A DNA stretch of 64,000 nt from Hawksworthiomyces lignivorus (Eukaryota > Ascomycota > Sordariomycetes > Ophiostomatales > Ophiostomataceae), in contig NTMA01000029.1 of the NCBI GenBank assembly GCA_002917075.1, positions 250,810 to 314,809 of the forward strand. Direction: 5' to 3'. The notes beneath the pieces were generated by a model. That model made no database searches and was not told the DNA's origin. It was given only the letters and a program-made list of their open reading frames with translations. Position 1 is the first letter of the stretch. Every line of letters starts with the position of its first letter. Made by a program: the position numbers and the translations under genes. Positions 58,111 through 64,000 of the stretch are shown one piece after another.

Positions 58111-61100
58111 ATGTCCTGCTATGGCATGACCACCTCTGGTGACTTCTCAGATCTTGATCAGCAACGTCGCAGTCGAGACTTCCACTCGGGGCGTGGCTTT
58201 GATCCTGCTACTGGTTCAGATAATATGATTATGGCCGGCCAAAATCCAAGCATGTCCGGCATTCCGACAGAAGACATTGGCCCGATGGACATTGGCAGGA
58301 TACACGTGGGCAACAACGTTGGCACGGTCGATATGTTCGACCAAACGGTCCGGCCACTGTCGCACTTTGATCTATCCAACGGCCTCGGCCTCAGCTCCGG
58401 CGTTCTGACAGCGACAAGCAACTCTCCAAGCACGGCTAACGCAGACACCCCAGCTTACAGCTTTAGCGATGTCAGTCCGTATGGCTCTCCATTCAACCAA
58501 CAACAAGCTGTATTCTATCCACAAAGAACCTTGCCTTCGAGCCAACTTGCCACACCTGCTACTGCAAATACAAGTCTGGGTTACGCGATGCAGCCAGTAT
58601 GGAACAACAACCAAGATGGAATGGATTTTCCTGGACTTTCCCTGGTTATACCAGGATCCGAACCTGCCTTGCAACATAGTTCACCGCAGGCTCCTATGGA
58701 TCTAACATGGGACCTGGCCCCTTTCCATCTTAACTTGCTCTTCGATCCACCAAGTCCCATACCCCAATCTGCCATAGACATGAGCACAACTGCCTCCCAA
58801 ACCGCATTCCCTATAATACCTCAAACAGGATATCCAGTGTCTATTCCAGAGCCTTCCATGTTGCCAGCTACCCATAATATGACTCCGACCGAGAACCAGT
58901 GCAACACCGAATTGTTACACATCGGTGAACTCCGCCCTGTCACACCGGAAGGAGCCCTGGACATGGAGGTCCAGCTACCCAACGAGATTGGCTTTTCCCA
59001 AACACAATTTGACGATCTGATGGGGCGGAACACTCCGTTTTCTGACCCTGTGACAGCTAGAATTCAACCACAGCATAGCGTCACGAATGCGTCTTCTTCC
59101 TTTGGCCACAATTCCACAATGCAGCTGGCACCTTTGCATGCCTACAGTTTAGCGACCTCAGATGTTAGCTACACAGCAGATAATCACTCTCCCGTTTCAT
59201 CCGTATGCAATGCGCCCTACTCTGGCACACAACCCCATCGTTCGGCCCCACCATCTGCCACCGGAGATCGTCCCAGGCTCTCTAAAGCTCCTAGAGTTGC
59301 CGGCGTGCCAGACGGGTATATCGGCAGGTTTGTCACTACCAGAGACAACAGTCTGAAGAGACCGCACTCTCTCACAGATCCCCCAAGTACACCTCCAGAG
59401 TATTCCAATAAGCGTCGTGAAAAGAGTCGTGTTGCCTGTGTGACTTGCTACATAGCACACAAACCGGTATGTATTTTTTTTTTTTTTTGCCTATTTTCTT
59501 TTTCGAAGCAAAGGTTTTTGTATTTTTGCACATTATCTGTCTTGTTACTTATACATCTGCTTGCTTGTATTGCATATTTTATTTGCTTTGCGATTTGTTG
59601 CTCATTACTAAGTCCTTCGTAATCTGGATTCTAACTCAATTTTGTTTTCAGTGCAATCAAGGAGAGCCGTGTGATAGATGTGAAAAGGCATCAGCTCAAT
59701 TTCCCAAATGCATAAAATGTTTTGGGTGGGAAAATATCTTCCGCAGCTGTAAGTTCTTTCTTTGTGCCCTTTTTCACGTTTCAGTGGCGATTGAATCACA
59801 TAACTAATGTTATATTACAAGGCCAAGATGAGAAGACGAAGGCAGTGGTGGATGCCATCCTCGCCAAGAAGGACTTGTCTCATAAACGCGCAGACCTGGC
59901 TCTTGCTTTGCACATCAACCAAAATGTTGATATGAAGAGCCCGTGGCAAATTCTGCTAGAGGAAAAGTTTGGACGAAATGATCAATGCGTTCAGAAATTC
60001 TTAAAAAGCCATGGGATTTTTGGTCCTTTTTACCAAGCTACGGTTATCCTCCATGGTCGCGAGGTCCTTAGCAAGTCAGAAAAGTTCAACTACACTCCCG
60101 AATTCGAGGCTAATGTTTACATTGTTCTCGCTGTGAGTGCTGCTCGGGCCCTTCGCTATTTTGAACGGCGTATGGAGAAGAACAAGATGCAAGCTCAAGT
60201 GAAACGGCAAGGTCAACGCGCCCAGAATATTGTCATCTTCCTCTCGATTTTCCTCGAACAATGCTTGAATTTTAATAGCATTGCCCCCCCGGGCTTCGTT
60301 TCTACGCCCAAGTTCACGGAACAGCACAATGATCTTGTGTACCACTTAGCATATTACTTGCGCTACATGGCAGGTTATGCTTTCAAAAACGGCGACCTTG
60401 CCAAATATATACACGTTGCTGCCAACAACGATGTGTCTCTCAAGGAGAAATTTTGGGAGACCTTGGTCCATCTCCTTGAGAAATCAAAAGAGGATGACAA
60501 GGGCAAGGCTCCCGAGGAAAATAATGCTGAGGACATTCACGTTAGTCCGAGCCCTCCCATGTTAGTTGTCACACAACCAACGTTTCGGGAAGGTAATCCT
60601 GAGGCCTCCACAGCCGACACACCACGACGACGCAATCGAAGAAGGAGTTCACAAGACGAAGTCAATGACGATCGGGATAACCTGGACGCCTCCAGCCTCA
60701 TAGAAGTTCGCTCTAAAGGGGATGAGATTGACATTGCTGAGATAACTGCCAAATTAGAAAATACTCATGTCGATCCGGAGCCACTGGTTAAGACATATAT
60801 GTATGGTCTCGCCGATGAGGCCAATCTGTCCAACTACTTGGGCTCGAGCAGCCACACCAATGATGGCATCGCAATTTATGGAATTGATAATTCAGATTAC
60901 ACCAATCCCCAAGCCATGGTCGCTCTCGATGTCTTCAGAAGTTTGGGCAGCGGCGAAACTAACTCTTTCAATGGAGTCGCACCTACCAATAGCGTTTCTG
61001 ATCTCACTCCCCTCGGGGCCGCCAATATGATCAATTTTGCGCCCATGGCTGCCTCTGGCAGTGTTTCCAGCAGCAGCATCACCGGCGATGGTTCTAGCCC

Positions 61101-61173
61101 TCCGAGAAATATTGGCATTCGCCGCCGGCTTACTAAAGGAAAACAGGTGGTCAGGAACTTTTTAAGATTTTAG
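58111..61173 (+). CDS. Large protein with a central Zn2Cys6 cluster, putative regulator
   Basis: Three exons (58111-59466, 59652-59748, 59822-61173) encode about 934 residues. The first 440 are Ser/Thr/Pro/Gln/Asn-rich and probably disordered. The zinc cluster lies mid-protein and is split by the first intron: Cys443-x2-Cys446-x6-Cys453-x5-Cys459-x2-Cys462-x9-Cys472. The sequence just before it, NKRREKSRVA, is basic. The C-terminal half contains a mostly helical segment (about 490-680) that I cannot assign, then acidic and Ser-rich tails. Fungal regulators with an internal cluster and no standard middle homology domain exist but are less common. A nuclear DNA-binding role is likely, and targets are unknown. 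The ATG at 58111 was chosen as the first after the long pyrimidine-rich leader. Confidence 0.78.
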
Positions 61174-61719
61174 CCTGGAATTCTCTTGTTTTTTCTTTAC
61201 CACTTTTGTAGATATTACTGCAGTTTCTTCTAGCCATTTCATTTTGTGCAGATTTTTATTGTATAGCGATTCAAGGTGTCTTCTTACGGATTATGACCAA
61301 TGTGGCGAGGAGTTTTACGAGAGCAAATGCAATTTGCAAGTTTATGTCATCATCACGGGAATTGGGTATCTTAACACACACACATATACATATATATGTA
61401 TTAACAGTAGGCGGCGGACAGACATGCACATACAAGATATAGATATGATCTTTTCTGAAATGCAAACACGAAAGTATATAAAAATGATTAATATCTAATG
61501 CTATTTCAACGCCTTTACAATGCTTGGACCTGGTGTATGGCAGTTATTCTTCCTCCTTGACCTGAATGCAACCCAACTCCGTAATGGGAGACTAAACGAA
61601 AGGAAAGCTAAAAATAGAAAGAAAAAAAAAATTTCCACCACTCGTAGACCGTTTTCATATATACAGTTTCTCATTTATGAAAGCATGCTCATTAAAATAG
61701 TAGTAGTAGAATGCTGCAC
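61174..61719. other. Convergent intergenic, no gene seen
   Basis: Contains a CA/TA-rich microsatellite-like patch at 61375-61400 and an A-rich run near 61620-61632. It is the 3' flank of both neighbours. Confidence 0.5.
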
Positions 61720-62927
61720 TTAGAACAGCGGGTCGTTCACCTGGATGAGGCCAGGGGCGGCCAGCGTCTTGGCAGGCACGTCGTCGGGGCTGGCAAAGTC
61801 CTTGGCCGTCGTGAGCGCGGCAATGGTCAGGCCGTCCATGACAAACTCGTTGAAGGGGAACTCGGCCTGGACGGTCAGCATGCCGTTGGACCAGGTAGCG
61901 GACGTGACGGGCTCGCTGACAGGGGTATCCTGGCCGGTGAGATAAGTGATGAAGAGGCCGCTCTGCGAGGCGCCGTTGTTGTTGTAGTAGGGGGAGGCCT
62001 CGGGAACGCCAGTCAGGTCGGCGGTGAAGGTGAGGACCTGGTCCTGGGCGCTGACGTTGGCGCCGCCGTTGCCGGACACGACGTTCAGAGGAGGCAGGGT
62101 GGGGATGGGGATCTCCGACAGGGGGAAGGGGCACGAGACGACAAACTGCTGCAGGGCAGAGAAGGCGAAGGCGCCGACGGAAGTGGTCAGGAACGGCTTC
62201 TCAGACGGCTTGCGGTTCAGCAGGCTGCGGTAGAAGCCGTTCTGCTCGCCCTCCTGGCCGATGACCGATGCAACAGCGCGGACGGGGCCGTCGTCGCCGT
62301 TCTTGGCCAGCGTCTGAGCGGCGTCCTGCAGGGTGCCGAGCACGACAGAGGTGAAGGTCTCAGCCAGAGAGATGGCACCGGCCAGGTCCGTGGTGGGGAA
62401 CTTGTAGATGCAGGGGGTGGGGACGGTGCCGTGGAAGTGGCTGAGTACGTTAGCAGCGTTGATGGCGTGCAGCTCCTCTTGCTGTATGACATTGTTAGCA
62501 AGAAGACAGTCAAAAACAAGCATCTAAGACGTGGATGAGAGGCGTTTGGTATACTTACAGCGAGGACGGTCTTGAAGACGCCAAGGATGGCATCCTTCTC
62601 TGCCTGAGAGGGAAGGCCGTAGCCTGGGAGGTCGTTGGTGATGTTGTAGATCAGCGAGTTGAAAAAGGCAACCTCAAAGTTCTCGTTAAAGGCGATCAGC
62701 TGGAACACGGGGATGCTGCTGCTGTTCAGTGCCGGCGGCGGCGGGGCGTTTGAGAGCGTGCCGTCAGCCAGCTTGTTGATGCCATCCAGCTGGGCGGCGC
62801 TGGGGTTAGGGAACCCATCGTTGGGAAGCTGAGAGGCCGACGAGCCGGGAGTGGGAGCAGCAATGGTGCTTCCGGCCAGGAAGAGAGCGGCTGCGGTAGC
62901 CTTGGAGACGAAGCTGTTGAAGAGCAT
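61720..62927 (-). CDS. Secreted ferritin-like protein, Rds1 / late sexual development family
   Basis: Two exons (62927-62559 and 62481-61720) encode about 376 residues. The N-terminus is a signal peptide (hydrophobic to about residue 23, ending IAAPTPG). Residues about 65-250 match the ferritin-like helical domain of the Rds1/late-sexual-development family, including FQLIAFNENFEVAFFNSLI and, across the intron, QQEELHAINAANVLSHF with its Glu and His residues. The C-terminal part is beta-rich. Family members are induced by starvation or stress and during development, and metal binding is suspected but not shown. The gene has strongly GC-biased third positions compared with its neighbours, consistent with high expression. 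Confidence 0.88.
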
Positions 62928-64000
62928 TGTGTATTATTTGTGAGTGAGTGGCTGTAGGATGTAGAAATGAAGCGAAAGACAAGGTTGTTTTGAAGAAGTG
63001 AGATGTGATATTAGATTAAGTGTAATGAGTTGAGGATGAGGATGATATACAAGAATGATACATGCCAAGTAAGGAGGGACAGACGATGATTAAATAGAAG
63101 TCCATGAAGGGGCTCTTTTCTATGAACGACATCGATCAACAAAGACTAACCGACCATCTCGCTGGGTTCAATGACACCGCCCATCGTTTGTTGGCCCAGA
63201 CCCATCCGATCCTTCTCAATCAACAACGCCTCTTTGTTTGCTAGTGTGTATGTGGATGTGGACAAGGGAACCGGTCTGTTGGCGACTTTGCTCTATTTCG
63301 GTGCCCGGGTACAGAGTCTTCCGAAATCAGCCACAAAGAAAAAAGGGCCTAGAAAGGCAAAACTAACCAAACCCAGCGCAAGTGATTACATGCAAGGGTG
63401 GAAAGCAGACTAGAGCCACAGATAGCTACAGTGTAATTACGATCACCGAATTCATGGTATTTGCTGGTCAAATCTTACGCGGCGGAGTCTCTGGAATAAG
63501 GTTTCTTGCTGGTTCTTGGCCCCCATGTTGCTTTTTCGGGATTGTCGTCAGCCAAGAAAAGTCAAACTTATTTTTAACAGGGGGGCTGAGCACTGGTTTG
63601 GAGGCTGCAGTAGCGCAGAAGTGGGTGAGATTTTGAGTGAGAGTAATTTGAGTGGACTTCCGAGGACGGTTTAGGCAAGGAGACATACCGCGCCAAATGG
63701 ATTGGCTAGCAGGGACAGACCTCTATTTTGACCCGTTTGTCCCGACGAATCACAAGAGTGTTGGATGGAGATTGTACAGGTCGTTTCCGTAGGGCTACAG
63801 AGATGGCGGAGAACGAGGGTGGAGCGTGGACACTTGCAAGTGGCTGATGCTACGGATCCCAAGCCAAAGCACTCCAATATTTTACCTGTTGGAGGGTCGT
63901 GTGGCAGTAATGGCAGTAGAAGGAATGAATCGAAGGAAGAAGAACAACCAGAAAAAGCGACCCAGGAAGTGGTCAACCCTAGCAAGCTGGTCCATCTGCG
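62928..64000. other. Upstream region of the ferritin-like gene, no gene seen
   Basis: The first 200 bases or so are presumably the promoter and leader of the Rds1-like gene. An 80-codon frame at 63171-63413 and others near the window end lack recognisable content and splice support. A gene continuing past the window cannot be excluded. Confidence 0.4.

Noticed and set aside
61711..62538. 275-codon plus-strand open frame
   Set aside because: It is antisense to the well-supported ferritin-like gene, rich in Gly/Glu/Asp low complexity, and a by-product of that gene's GC-biased third positions.

Overview
The window is from a filamentous ascomycete. Most genes carry short GT-AG introns, and the families are typically fungal: four Zn2Cys6 regulators, a highly reducing polyketide synthase, a NACHT-ankyrin NOD-like receptor, an MHYT sensor protein and an Rds1-like ferritin-fold protein. 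Hypocreales within the Sordariomycetes is the best guess, mainly because the amyloid-signalling cluster resembles the het-e/ses locus known from Nectria (Fusarium). No species can be named from sequence alone.

Layout. 1-9.2 kb: an oxidoreductase and regulator block. It holds a truncated Zn2Cys6 regulator divergent from a short-chain dehydrogenase over an array of GCGGCCGC palindromes, a broken TRI12-type transporter, a second Zn2Cys6 regulator, and a medium-chain reductase divergent from a small cupin protein. 9.2-13.1 kb: no intact gene, with an AT-rich stretch that looks like decayed repeat DNA. 13.1-21.6 kb: the most interesting region. Three genes share a short glycine/glutamine/asparagine motif: an alpha/beta hydrolase (SesB-like, motif at the C-terminus), a SesA-domain protein (motif at the C-terminus) and a NACHT-ankyrin receptor (motif at the N-terminus). 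This is the architecture of an amyloid-signalled cell-death module of the sigma type. The receptor would nucleate a fold that recruits both effectors. A fragment of a non-LTR retrotransposon lies between the two effector genes.

22.6-31.6 kb: one five-exon reducing PKS with KS-AT-DH-cMT-ER-KR-ACP, all major motifs intact, and no tailoring gene directly beside it. 31.6-42.0 kb: a gene desert of over 10 kb with one clear MITE, a decayed tRNA-like sequence and several short possible exon relics. 42.0-54.1 kb: an MHYT signalling protein, a sugar-type MFS transporter, a Zn2Cys6 regulator with a broken 3' end, a cytochrome P450 and a small secreted protein. The transporter, regulator and P450 could serve the PKS, but they lie 14-20 kb away across the desert. 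54.1-64 kb: a tRNA-Glu(CUC), a large protein with a centrally placed Zn2Cys6 cluster, and a secreted ferritin-like (Rds1/late sexual development) protein.

Exon boundaries were read by eye from splice signals and reading frame. They are consistent in phase for all genes called intact, but no transcript evidence was available.
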